45,394 nucleotides of DNA from Zygnema cylindricum (Eukaryota > Streptophyta > Zygnematophyceae > Zygnematales > Zygnemataceae). The notes beneath the pieces are model-generated. The model worked only from the letters and a program-made list of their open reading frames with translations. It had not been told where the DNA came from and did not search any database. The DNA lies in contig JBBHKE010000812.1 of assembly GCA_037447655.1 (NCBI GenBank), positions 1 to 45,394 on the forward strand. Reading direction: 5' to 3'. Positions 12,218-23,265 of this stretch are shown here, piece after piece. The position numbers and the translations under genes are program-made. Positions within the stretch are counted from its first letter, which is position 1; the number at the start of each line of letters is the position of its first letter.

Positions 12218-12425
12218 ACAAAGGTCAGAAAAGTCAGAATTTTACATAACCGAAATCGACTGTTTTTTTTTTTATAATTTGAGTACCCCAGGCCCGACCG
12301 GGTTATTTCACGCTCCAAAATTGTTAACCAATAACGGAAACGCGTTTACGAAAATAAAAGTTAACCAAAACTCAATTTTTCGCGACTAATCGTACCCACC
12401 CTTACCCACAAAAGGACAAAATTAC
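12218..12425 (+). repeat. dispersed ~200-base repeat, copy 1
   Basis: It aligns over its length to 33025-33240 in the same orientation, sharing ATTTTACATAACCGAAA, CTCCAAAATTGTTAACC and GTTTACGAAAATAAAAGTTA. It is rich in TAACCG motifs. No terminal repeats or coding potential are evident. Confidence 0.7.
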
Positions 12426-12429
12426 AATG

Positions 12430-13265
12430 CTGATTGTTATTATTATTAAATGTTTATTTCACTTATAGAAAATTATGATTAATAACATTGTTTTATACAA
12501 GAAGACGTGGTAGGTTGTAATCCACGTCTTTAAAAAACATTGTCAACTCTATTTTGTGATTTTGGCTATAAATAGTAGCAGTTTTTTAACACTAATAACA
12601 ATAAGCGGTGTAATGGTTCATCTCCATTTGTAATATAACAGTTCGTGTACCTCTTTTTTTTACTATTTTATTATTTTGCAATTTGTCTTGACGAATATGT
12701 TTTTTCCTCGTCAGTCACCTCCCTCGAGAGATTTTTCCTAATTTTGCGTGTAACTTTTAGATTAATGCTTAAACTCTTATGTTAATGCCCATTCTCTCGC
12801 AAATCTAAATTTTTCGCGACATTCTTTGGACGGTTTTTCTTTCATCTACGATACCATGTAATGAATTATGCAAAAAAGGTAAAGTTTTTATTATGTATGC
12901 TTTAAAAAATATCTTAGTTTTTCACATGGAAAATCAGTTAGCAAAAAACATATTGTTATAGGCAAAAAAAACAAAAAATATTGTGTAGAATGAAATAGTG
13001 AAATAAACAAATCACAACCTCGTCCTATTTTCTACTCTATTATACAAAATCTCAACCTCAAACTTAAAAACAATACAAAACCTAAGAATCTAAATGTGGT
13101 ATAAATAATAGGCTTTGGTAATTTGATAATTTAAGCATTCAGGTTTAAAAAAATAAACAAAATAACATTAGAAAAATTGTGAAATACAACAAAATTTCAC
13201 AGTAAAAAAAAACAATATAACTAATTCTAAAAAAATAACAATAATTATAAAACAAAAAAAACAAA
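12430..13265. other. AT-rich spacer, no gene seen
   Basis: Poly-A and poly-T runs and low-complexity sequence. Part of it may be the 3' flank or end of the adjacent hAT element, but I could not find a terminal inverted repeat. Confidence 0.4.
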
Positions 13266-14702
13266 AAACTATGTATTTAAAAGATACCGTTTGGATCTAA
13301 CACACAAAAGACCTTTAACAATTGAAGCCGCTAGTGAGCTCCTCTTCTTTGTTATCGTGTTCCCGACATCCAAAAAATTGCATTCGGACATGGAGCTAGA
13401 AGCCGAAATTGCTAGAATAGATCTAGCAACACTGGCTAGAATAGGAAATCCTCCATCTTTCGCACATACATTTGATTTTTTTTTTCCACCATTCAAGTAT
13501 GATAAAGTTTAATATTTTGTCGTTGGTTAATTTTAAATAAAAATAACGTTTCATTTTGTCGTTAATGAGCATTTTTTTTGTCGGTGGTAATAAAAACCTC
13601 ATTTTCATCACCGCTCTCACCAAAAAAAATTGTGGAAACCGTCTATACTCTGCAATGTATTTCGTTTTTTTGTGATACGTCGAAGACTACCAAAATTAAC
13701 GTCATCACCGAGGTCATTTGCGAGTTCTCGAAGTTTGACCCACGCGCTTTTAATTTCGGTTTTCGATACCCGAATTATTTCAAGCTTTTGTTTTTGTTGA
13801 GGATCTAGAGGAGCCGCAATAATATAATGCTTTTGGAGGCCCCACTTCGGTAGTGCAAATTTAATTAAAAGTTCTTTCAATTTTTGCAAGTTTAGGGAAT
13901 TGGTGGGGCATTCTTTTTCACCGTGATTGTAAGTTGATTTTCTTATCTTACAAAGGTTATGGAGAGACAATAGTTCAAAGAAAACCAAATGTTAAGTTGG
14001 TTCTTTGAATTTTTCCAACTTTAGGGTCGCTTTTTGAAACCTTTCCAAAAAATGTTTAAGTTCAGTAACGTGAGTCTTATCGATACAAGCATAAAATATC
14101 AATATTTTTTTTTGCTTTAGCGATTGGTCCTATCTCATTGAATGCATCGTAAATACACTTAAGCATTCAGAGCAAAGAATTCCACCGCGTTGCGTTTTCT
14201 TGTTTTAAAGTGCTTTTCAAAAGATTGTGTAAATTACTCTGTTTGAAAAACGTGACCAATGATTTACACGCGTCAATTAAATCAAAAAATTCATGAACTT
14301 CCACATTGTATTTGCCTTTTTTGGAAGTTTCGCTCTTTTCAAGATCGTTGTCACAATTGTAGCAATTTTATGGTCCGCGCAAGGTATCCAAATAAACATA
14401 CTCGGTAGACCTTCAATTGCAAAAATGTTAGAGCCACTGTCAATCACGACAACGCATCAATTTTCAAAAACATCAAAATACGACATTTCAAATTTGGTCA
14501 AGCAATTTTTGAAAGCCGCTAAAACATTTTCCGCAGTGTGTTTTTCCTGTTCAAAATGACCAACTTGAAGTATCTTTGCATGAAGTTTAACTTCATTGTC
14601 AATAAAATGAGAGGTCACTAACACGAACGAGGTTTTTTTTTTTTGTCTTGGTCTAAAGATCGGTCGTAAATGTGACAAAACTATTGTTATTAATGTTTTC
14701 TC

Positions 14703-15682
14703 TGTTGAAAATTGAGTTTTAATATATATTCTAGGTCTAAAAATAAATTTAAAAGGGACTTAATTAACAGTTGGGCTCCACTCTCTCTCTCCCTAGTTGC
14801 CACACTTGATCCAATCACTGAAGATTGGTCAGAAAGAGATGAAGTCATGGCTGCCTAAGTAGCCAAAAAAGGGAGGTAGATCTGTACTTAGCAAAAAGGT
14901 TGATGGACCAAAGATGTGATCCTGGTCCCTATAGTCCATAGTAGCCAGTAGCCTGTAGCATTGTCCTATAGTCTAGGACCAATGCTAGGATATATAGGGT
15001 GAGATAATTATATAAACCTTCACAATTGGATTAAGCTGATTAACAAAATTATAGGACTGTAACATAGAAACAATTAAAGTATTTATTAGACGCATGGTTG
15101 AATAATTTGAACGGCTCATATTGAATGCTTCTTAACATTGGAAGGCTCTTATTCTAGCCACCATTGCAGAATAGTCGTTTTGGCTGTTTTCAAACGTTAT
15201 GTCACCAAGTGCCTCGTGGCGCCTCATTATTCGATTACAGGATTTGCAGAAAATCAAGAGGCAAGTTCGAAAGTGATGGGCGTCCCCTCCATGGCCAAGT
15301 CGTACAATGGCCATATGGAAAGTACATCAGCAGCAATACCTTTCTATAATGTACAATCATTTGACTGGACCCGTAAACTAATAGTAGGAAGTTTAGAGAG
15401 GGGTTAAGGACTTAGTGTTTTTGTTTGATAGCAACCTCTCTCATAGAGAGCTTGAATAAAAACTGGCATCTTTGCCATTTGATAATTAACCTGGTTGGGT
15501 GATTTGAGAATTTCTTTTTGCTATGGAATCGAGGAGTCTAGGATACACAAGGGTGTAGTCAGTCACAATCTTTGTCTGCGAGGGTGGGAGTAGGTGGAAG
15601 AGAAAGAGTGGCACTGAGAATCATCTTAGAGGCTTCAAATAAGCTGCCTATTATGTGCACCGGTGGAGGTAACATAATCGCA
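14703..15682 (+). mobile_element. solo LTR of a diverged relative of the Copia family
   Basis: It starts TGTTGAAAATTGAG, ends AATCGCA and is flanked by an exact 5-base duplication TTCTC (14698-14702 and 15683-15687). Landmarks such as ATTCTAGGTCTAAA, the CTCTCTCTCC tract and ATCTTAGAGGCTTC follow the C1 LTR order, but identity is low. It sits in the hAT transposase, whose frame resumes on the far side (..KLGE / NINNNSFVTF..). Confidence 0.85.
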
Positions 15683-15762
15683 TTCTCCAAGTTTTGGGAT
15701 GATCAAACTACAAATATCTTTCGCAGAGATGTAATGTAGTTTTTTTTGCTATTGACGGACGT

Positions 15763-16046
15763 GAGAAGTTGGTCGATTTCTACACTTTTGTTGGACCAAA
15801 CACCAATTTCCAACAATGTTTGACAAAATGCTTGAAAACTTGGGGAAAAAAACAAATAATTATATATATATATGTGTATATCATACAATAACTAACCATG
15901 ACTAGGTAGTTGGTAGATGTCTACACTTTTGTTGGACAAAACACCAACGTCCAACAATGATTGACAAAATGCTTGAAAACTTGGGGAAAAAAATAAAAAA
16001 TTATATATATATATATAGATATCATACAATCACTAACCATGACTAA
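15763..16046 (-). repeat. ~141-base tandem duplication including a hAT exon and intron end
   Basis: The two units (about 15763-15903 and 15904-16046) share CTACACTTTTGTTGGA, AAATGCTTGAAAACTTGGGG, an ATATATAT run and CTAACCATGACTA. On the minus strand each starts an exon FQAFCQ(T/S)LL(E/D)(I/V)GV after the same acceptor, so an exon was duplicated. Confidence 0.85.
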
Positions 16047-16562
16047 TAGAGAAGGTTTTCTAGCGAAACAGAAAGAAACTTACGAAGTCCTCTTGAACTA
16101 TTTGTGTTGGCCAAAGTTGAACATGTGTGTGTTGATTGTTGAAGTAACGTTTGCTGACTTGTATTGATAAACTATGAAACATGTAATACAAGCTATAAAA
16201 CTTGCCCCCTTTACATGTTTTTGTTAAATGTTTTAACTTTATAGACATGGTCAATTTTTTTTCAACAACTTGAAGTGGGCTTGCTTTCTTTCACTAAATA
16301 ATACAAAGCAATTTCACCATTTTTTGATTTTCGAAGTTCGTTTCGGATTTAGTTTTAAGGGAAGCGAGGAAGATTTTCTCCATTTTAGTGTATGACTAAG
16401 TTTATTTTGAATTGTGGTCAAGTTTCTTTAAACTAAATAACAATTCAATTTATCAATTTATTGTTTAAACATGTGAGTGAGCCAATAATTAGGATTTGTC
16501 GTGGGAAATCGATGAAATTATTTGATTTCCATTGATTTATTAACCAATAATTGCTACATGGT

Positions 16563-16746
16563 GCATGACATTGACATAATAATATAACATATTTGTGGAA
16601 ACACGGTATAAAATGCATAATTAGAACTTTGCAATAATGTATGACGCATGGAAAAGCCCTACCCCTCCCCAATATTTACAATTTGTCACGTGATATTGAC
16701 ATAATAATTTCACATATTTCTAGAAACACCGTAGAAAGTGCATACG
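16563..16746. repeat. ~60-base direct repeat at the end of the non-LTR copy RA
   Basis: ATTGACATAATAATATAACA (16570) recurs as ATTGACATAATAATTTCACA (16694), each followed by ATATTTnTnGAAACACnGTA. The second copy joins the 3'-truncated end of the RT pseudogene, so the repeat may mark a deletion or insertion junction. Confidence 0.6.
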
Positions 16747-19650
16747 CAATTGAGTCGCGAACCAAATCATAGGCAACAGTACGTTCACCGCCCCTAGAAT
16801 AACGTAGTAGATGAATCTGGTCTGGGTCGATAGGTTGATTACAAAAACAATGGGGTCGCCCAAGAAGAGCAGGGCGAGGCAATCCTAAGCGAAAACGTAG
16901 TGCAGAAGTGAACTGATCCGAAGTCAAACGAAGTGTTGAAAAAATCAGCGTGGCTTGCAACCACGCACCAGCCCCCGGCCTAGACCACGAAGGCAGTCGA
17001 GAACGTGATTGAGCAGAAGGTAGCGCGTTCAAAAGGTAATGGAATTCTGCGACTGCCAATTGCTCAGTTAGCACTGTTGCAGATGAAATTTGTTGTCCGA
17101 AATAAAAGTATGAAAAGGTGGAACCTGGTTTTGTGCATTAAGCGGGAGCAGTGAACGCGCAGAGAGAAGGGCCTCATGAAAAGGAAAAAGATTTTCCTCC
17201 ACCTTAGGGCCTGGGCCAGAATGGGAACGTCATTGACGATAATGCGAGAGGTGATGGAAGGTGCCACCAAAGCCCAACTACCCAAATAGGCCGCCGGAGC
17301 AACGCTAGCGACAGGAATCAAACCTAAGCCGCCATTAAAAATAGGGAGACTTGCTTTTTGGCGGGCAAACGAGCCCTCCGGCCGATCAAAAATCCCATGC
17401 CCAACGATGTGGTGAAGCACGCTAAAAAGTTTGTCGTGAGAGTCTTTCAAAGAAGACAAAAATAGGGCCGTTGGTGGGACTGTCCGTGCGAGATATAAAG
17501 GACGTTGAGCAAAACAACGGGTGAGGATTGCAAAAGCAACTAAGGAGTCGGAGAGCTTAGGAAGGTCATCAGAGTGGGAGAGGTCCTCCAACAAGCATCA
17601 GCAACAACTTGGTTAACAAAGGATGGGGTTTCGATAGTGTATCCTAAAGCTTTAATTCACTCCGTCGAAGACATAATTCGAAAACCCATAGGGATAGTGT
17701 AGTCGGAAGGAAAGCCTTGAGGGCACCACGCCACACATTTAGATGGCTTAACTGATAAGCCGATCTTAGAAAGTTCCTCTGCAAAATGGGCGAAGGCGGC
17801 CAAAACTTGGTCTCCTGGCCCGACAATATGCGTATCATCCACAATCGAAGGGAATAAACAACCAAAAAAAGCCGCAGCAGAGTCACGTAGTGCTTGATGG
17901 TGAGCCAAAACAAAAAAGGGTGCTCCCAAAGGATCACCTTGGCAAGTGCCAGTTGCAAATTCTAAGGTGGCAACATCACCAAACGGACCCCCTAGAGGAA
18001 AGATGATGGGGCTTGGACGAGAATAAAAGGCACACACAAAAAGGAAAATCTGATTAACTGGCAATGGTGTATGCCTTAATTCCTAAAAGATAGCATTAGG
18101 ATTGACTGTGTTAAATGCGTTGGCAACATCTACTTGAAGGACCACCCAATCTGGATGGAGGTCTGAAAGAGCACCATTGCCATAAACAACTGCCTCACAA
18201 CCCCCCCCTAGTAGCAAATCCAAAGTGATGCGGTGTAAAATGGTCATGGAAGGCCCCTTGAAGTTGAATACACATCGCACGAGCCACCAAACAGTACAAA
18301 ACTTCTCCAATAGCAATAAGGCGAATGGCGCCGGCAAGTTTCGATACAGTTACAAGACGTGTCGCAAAGAGAAGAGGTAGAGCATGAGGAGGGACGTGCC
18401 CCCGAGCCACCGCAAAAGACACTTTAAAAAGAAGGTCAAAACAATGAGAAGGGGTCTCAAGGGGAAGTACATCCTGCAAGAGCTCGTAAACAATGCCAGA
18501 TGGGCCTCCAGCGGAAAGTTGAGGAGACCGCATCAAAGCTTTTGTAAAGGCAACCCGCTCGTAGTGGAGACTCGAGTGGATCATGCACCTCAGCGAAAGG
18601 AAGGAGCTCGTCACGGGCAAGAGGATGGAGCAAACGCAAAGCTTCAACCATTGCCTCTGAAGACGGAGATGGGGTGAAAGTTCTAAGAGCACGAGCAGCT
18701 TGAGAAAACTCTTTAGAAGGACGAAGATGGATACCTTGGTGTAGTCTTGTTGTGGAGCCTAGTAATGAGGCATGACGCTTGAGAGGGGACATGGAAAGAC
18801 CTATGGCACGATCCGTGAGCTCTTGTTTTAATGACTCCCAAACCCCTCTCAAAAATCGTTGGCAACGAGCTTTTGTCTCACGAGCCCGGCTCGCACGCCC
18901 CCTTTAAGGCTAAACCAAAACCCAAAGAGGAAACATAAGGAGTAAGTGCCACGCCACGTCAATAGCGATGTCTTCAGCTAATAAGGCTAAAGGGAGTCAA
19001 AGAGCCGCTTGGACAGAATCACGAAGATTGCTCGAGATACGAGTGTACAATCGAGGGCGTGGATAGCCCAAATGGTAGCACCCAAGAACGTCGAGGCGAT
19101 GAACATATTGCCAATCAGTCGGAGATGGTTGTTGGCGAACAATTGGTGGAGAAGGGTGGCCCTTTTTGGGGGCGGGATACCCTTAGGAGTAAGAGGACAT
19201 GACTTCAAATGCCTCGACAAACCGCCACTCGCCACATTTAACCTTCCACATTGAGGACCAGGTACCCTTGGTGGACCAAAACTTGATGATGGAGGTAACG
19301 AAGGTGGTTGTGAAAGAGGGATGGAATGCATTGGCTGAAAATGCTCCGAAGGTGGTTGTGAAAGAGGGATGGAATGGGTTCGTTGAGAATGCTCTTCAAA
19401 GTGGGGTGGACGGTAAGGGGCACCAATGAGATGGGAAGCTCTTTGCTTAAAGATTCGGATGGAATAGGTTTTGTAGAAAGTATTGGTGGCGTGCCCTCAA
19501 AGGGATGTGTGCAAGGGTTATGAATGGTGGAGGGAATAGTGTGTGGGGATAATTGTACAGTGGGGAGGGGGAGAGAGGTACTCTGGGAGGTAGGCGACAA
19601 AGGGTTAGGGTTAAAGGTCTCATATGAGGTATTCAACCGTTGTCGAGCAT
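16687..19650 (-). pseudogene. non-LTR retroelement copy RA: zinc-finger, reverse transcriptase, CCHC
   Basis: Minus-strand pieces, shifted between frames, read in this order. A Pro/Ser-rich N-terminus (about 19.6-19.3 kb) comes first, then a finger-like PQCGRLNVASGGLSRHLKSC (about 19.25 kb; the first Cys is lost). The RT core follows: GPSGIVYELL, RLIAIGEVLY, LQVDVANAFNTV (about 18.13 kb), TCQGDPLGAPF (about 17.94 kb) and VDDTHIVG (about 17.84 kb). The C-terminal part has CFCNQPIDPDQIHLLRY, a CCHC site with its last Cys changed to Tyr. The endonuclease seen in copy RB is missing. A finger before RT and a CCHC plus endonuclease after it is the R2-like layout of non-LTR elements. I cannot place the clade. 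Confidence 0.75.
19303..19395 (-). repeat. 48-base tandem duplication in the RA N-terminal linker
   Basis: GGTGGTTGTGAAAGAGGGAT occurs at about 19303 and again at about 19351, giving the repeated peptide PSLFHNHLR on the minus strand. It is a local duplication inside the Pro/Ser-rich region. Confidence 0.75.
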
Positions 19651-19699
19651 GATCTGAAGAAGACGACGATGGGGAGCGTGACGCCTACCGCTTGTGAAG

Positions 19700-20492
19700 G
19701 GCCATTAGAGTGGGAGCCAGTGGATGGTGATCACTTGTGTTGTTGCACGCTTGGTGGCAGTGTTGAATGTTGCATGTGGTAATGTTGCAGGCCGCCGACC
19801 AATTTTTTTTTGTTATTTGTAGGAAATAGGTCCAAACCAGTAGAGCCAATTATTAAAAAATGAAAGAACGGATGCACCTAGCTTGTCCACAGAAATAAAG
19901 GTTTTGAAAAATTCTTTTTGGCGCCAGATATACGAAGATAAGGTCAAAAAACTGTAGGGGGATGTGACTAAAATTCAATTCCCCTCAATACGAGTTAAGT
20001 ATGACGGAAAAAAGGCAAACCGCGAAAACTATGATCGTTGGCTAATTGCACGCCAATTTAGTCGGTATTGTTTGGAAGAAATATTCACAGAAATGAAAGA
20101 GGAAAACGGCCGAAATTGACAACTTCGATTAGTGAAAGACAAAAGAGTGGATGGAGCTGATTTTTCTATCAGCAGAAAGGTCTTGAAAAATACGTTCCGA
20201 AGAGTATCCGCACGCCAAATTTGACGCCGGATAGCCAACGAGAAGGTAAAAAATCCCTAGCAGGAAGCCATGGTCTAAGCTTCTAGAAGACAGCCGAGCG
20301 TGTCCTCCACACAGACTAGGTGGACATGTGTGCACAGAGAATGTCCGCAAAGCATTTACTTTTCGTACGGACAAGTGGCTCATATCACAACACGCAAGTT
20401 GAGGTAGGCTAGCGTCAGGTGCCAGTTCACGACGGCCAAAATAAGGCCGCTTCTCCATCACGCACCGACTCTAATCGTATGGAAACGTTTAC
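19700..20492 (-). other. probable 5' region of RA, no clear gene
   Basis: Two minus-strand segments resemble each other: IWRADTLRNVFFKTF near 20.2 kb and IWRQKEFFKTF near 19.93 kb, suggesting an internal duplication. An open stretch (20461-20129) matches nothing I recognise. It most likely belongs to the upstream part of the non-LTR element. Confidence 0.3.
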
Positions 20493-21297
20493 TGAAACTC
20501 TGAGACCTCCATAAGTCCTCAGAGTGGACAGCTTCCAAGAAGCCTCTAGGATAATCCTGACCCCTTTGTGTTTCAGCAAAGGTAACTGCCACCCTGGCAA
20601 ACAAAAACCCTGACTACCTGCACCCCTGTGAAGGCAAGACTCCCCTGAGTTGATAGCAAAAAGAATCTCTGAATTTGCTTCCCTGAGCCGTAAGTTATGG
20701 AGGGTCAAAGTTGACCTTTTGTACAGAAGCTCTCTGGGAGAGAAGGTCCTATCTTCCAATTTTTTCTAAGTCCTATCTTTCTCACAGACTCTATCTACTG
20801 ATGTACGGACCAATCACGTTACAGTTCCGTACGCAAAAGTACAGCTGCTGGTGTACTTTATGTACGGACATTGTACGACATGGCCTAAATGTCCACACGT
20901 GGAATATCCGGATTCGCTCCTCTAATCCTCGGAGATGCCGCGCTCCAATGTTACATCGCCACGTGTCATACGATGTGGCGCTGCCCACAAACCGCCGAAT
21001 TCTCCTTCCGCGATCTCGGTGCAATTTCCGGATGTCCGATTAAACTCGTATTTGATCGTAGCCGTAATATATACATGTGCGGTATTCGTTTTGCTTACGA
21101 AATCAATGCGCGGTATTGATTTCTTATCCGTACCGCAATTCGTACTTTTACAATACCATATCTATGTATCCCGTTAACAGTTATAGTTAAATGATTTATC
21201 CTACGTGTACATGTTTAAATAAATATCGTACTATATACTATGTAACAGTACCTCTAGGCTTAACGGCTAAGGCTACCGGCTATCTACCAACTGTCGG
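20493..21297 (-). repeat. Copia LTR, truncated by an assembly gap
   Basis: It begins TGAAACTCTGAGACC and follows the C2 LTR to about three quarters of its length (..CTACCAACTGTCGG), then meets the Ns. It is closely similar to the LTR at the left window edge. What follows the gap is not LTR-family sequence I can align, so the right end and target duplication are unknown. Confidence 0.85.
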
Positions 21298-21307
21298 NNN
21301 NNNNNNN
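21298..21307. other. assembly gap (10 Ns)
   Basis: Ten unspecified bases in the middle of an LTR. True length is unknown; a retroelement body could be missing. The 280 bases after it show no gene. Confidence 0.95.
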
Positions 21308-21597
21308 TAGTTTCCAACTCTCTCTCCTCTATTTGCTACCCCACCACCGACCCAATTTGAGACCCATGAGGGAAATGACATTCATCAGGTGAAGCTTGTG
21401 GACAATCATATACACCAAAAAAAAATCATCATTTGTATTCTTTTGAAAATAATGTCAATGTGCATTTCTTTCCTAAAGTGACATTTAGCAAAATGTTGTA
21501 AAAATTTAAAATACTACAAATTTGTAGTCTAGTGAAGTTAAAGTGTTCCAAAGACACTTGTCACAAGGGCCTCTTCTACATGAACCGCAAGTGGACG

Positions 21598-23080
21598 ACC
21601 TTCCTCGCCTTCTCCATCCCTAGGTGGCTTTTGATCTTTTGACTAGGTGTTTCCCCCACACCCCTTTTTACCTTACTCGTACATCCCTTCCCACCCCATC
21701 GTTTATCTCCTCTCTCTCAACCTTTGATGACCGCAACATGGACGTCCTTTACACTTTGTTAGGCACTGGGGCATTTACAAGCCTTCCACTTGCATTCAAG
21801 CATCCCTCCCAATCTTTGTAGGGAGATTGGGTTTATTATCAACTGCGCGTGTTGCTCCCACTAGCTATTTGGGAAGTTGGTGCCTTATTGCCTCCACTCT
21901 TGTTTCTCGCTTCTTGGCTAGGGGTACCCCCGTTCTCGCCACCGCGGTCCCTTAGGTTTCACACGGTAAGTTCGCCTTTCAGCAGTTCCTATTAGATGCG
22001 CACGTTCCCTCCTTCCTCCTGCCTTAGTTGATATGGCGGTTCTTTCCACCCTTGTTACAAAGTCCATTGCGCGTATCTAGGAATCCATTTCCGATCGGGT
22101 TGTCACCACCATTGAATCCGAGATTCTCGAGGCGCTTCTCTCTGATTTTTCGCCTGCTCGTCTTCCCTCTTGTGGTGGACCTAGTTTTGGGGCTTGGCTA
22201 TCCGCTACACCTGATTTATCCACCGTCCAATTCACACCTGCTCAATTCACCACCGCCCTCCGATTTCCCCTTGGCCTCCGTCATCCTCTTTAACTTCGCT
22301 CTCTAGTTTGCTCTTGTGGTCGTGTCTTGGAACCCGACGGCATCCACTTGCTTCATTGCTCCCATGGGGATAATTCGTCCACGCGCATGACACTATTTGC
22401 GAAGCCATTGCGACTATCGCTTCAGAGAGTGGCTTTTTCTGTGCGTCGCGAAGTTTCTCACATTATTCCATCGCGCCGGATCGATGTTGTTTTGCTTAAT
22501 GGTGTCTGACGCACCGTTTGCGACATTGTTTTGGCGAACCTTCCTTGGCCTACAATCATCGCTCAAGCCGCTTGACATGTTGGGGTGGACCCCCGTGGTG
22601 CCACTAAGGCGAAGGAGCGTGATTATGCACATCATTGACTTTATTCCAATGGCGGTCGAGATTTTTGGTTGTTTGGGTGTTGCGTTGGACGAGTTTCTCC
22701 ATCCTACGACCAAACGATGTTTCGAGCCACGAGGACCTGGGAGCCCTCCTCCTTCGGTCCTAAATTTTTTTTATCGTCAATGTTTATGCGTGGCTTTACA
22801 ACGAGTGCAGGCTTTTGTTCCCTTCGGTTGGCTCTTTTGGTTATGGATCGTCGACGTATTCCGTAACTCCCTCAAAGTGCTACCCCGAGCTTAGGGGACT
22901 AACAAGGTTGATTTTCGCAGATATTTAATTCTGTTGGGGTTGGGGTTGTATTGTTGGTTTAATTGAGTTGTTGTGTTTTTCTTTTTGGGTTCGAGTGCTT
23001 TTGTTTTACATTTCTTTGTTTTATATTGCCTTGTGGTTTTTCAGTTTTGGCCATGCCACCCTTTTTGTACACCTAGAATC
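21598..23080 (+). pseudogene. non-LTR retroelement copy RB, 5'-truncated, keeps the endonuclease
   Basis: It starts within the region after RT (VAFDLLTRCFPHTPFYLTRT, matching RA VAFAILTRCFAQRPLYLART). It continues to CSCGRVLEPDGIHLLHC, an intact CCHC site (Cys codons at 22309, 22315 and 22357, His at 22345). After it come RRIDVVLLNG, RTVCDIVLANLPWPTII, KAKERDYAH and DFIPMAVEIFG. This pattern fits the PD-(D/E)xK restriction-like endonuclease at the C-terminus of R2-type elements. Several stops and shifts interrupt it. The T-rich 3' UTR ends CCCTTTTTGTACAC near 23079. 5' truncation is usual for target-primed insertions. Confidence 0.7.
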
Positions 23081-23265
23081 ATATGGTTACCATCGCGCTT
23101 TTTAATTCAATCTGCCTTATCATCAAAACAAAATAGTATACATATTTCTCCAAGGGCGTTTGTGTCTATACATCGACAATGCATGTGGCGGTTGTCAACA
23201 TCTACAATCTGTGTTGTAGAAGAGCATTCATTCCAAAATGAGAGATGGTAAAACCATCTGTGTAC

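Larger units (their letters stand above)
13269..16400 (-). pseudogene. hAT-superfamily transposase, decayed, interrupted by a solo LTR
   Basis: Read on the minus strand, pieces follow hAT order. A possible N-terminal part (LKHLTKTCKG, about 16.22 kb) comes first, then FQAFCQTLLEIGVWSNKSVE (about 15.83 kb). After the LTR gap come FTTDLWTKTKKKTSF and TSHFID (about 14.65 kb). VVIDSGSNIFAIEGLPSMF with PCADHK follows (about 14.4 kb), then IIAAPLDPQQKQKL (about 13.8 kb). Last is the C-terminal dimerisation motif LASVARSILAISASSSMSE...TKKRSSL (13.45-13.30 kb). A GTAAGT donor at 16083-16078 and a TTTTTTTCCCCAAG acceptor at 15839 suggest an intron. Stops and shifts are frequent. hAT membership rests on several motifs and is secure; the N-terminal boundary is not. 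Confidence 0.8.

Noticed and set aside
22414-22713. Minus-strand 99-codon frame
   Set aside because: It is antisense to the endonuclease-like region of copy RB.
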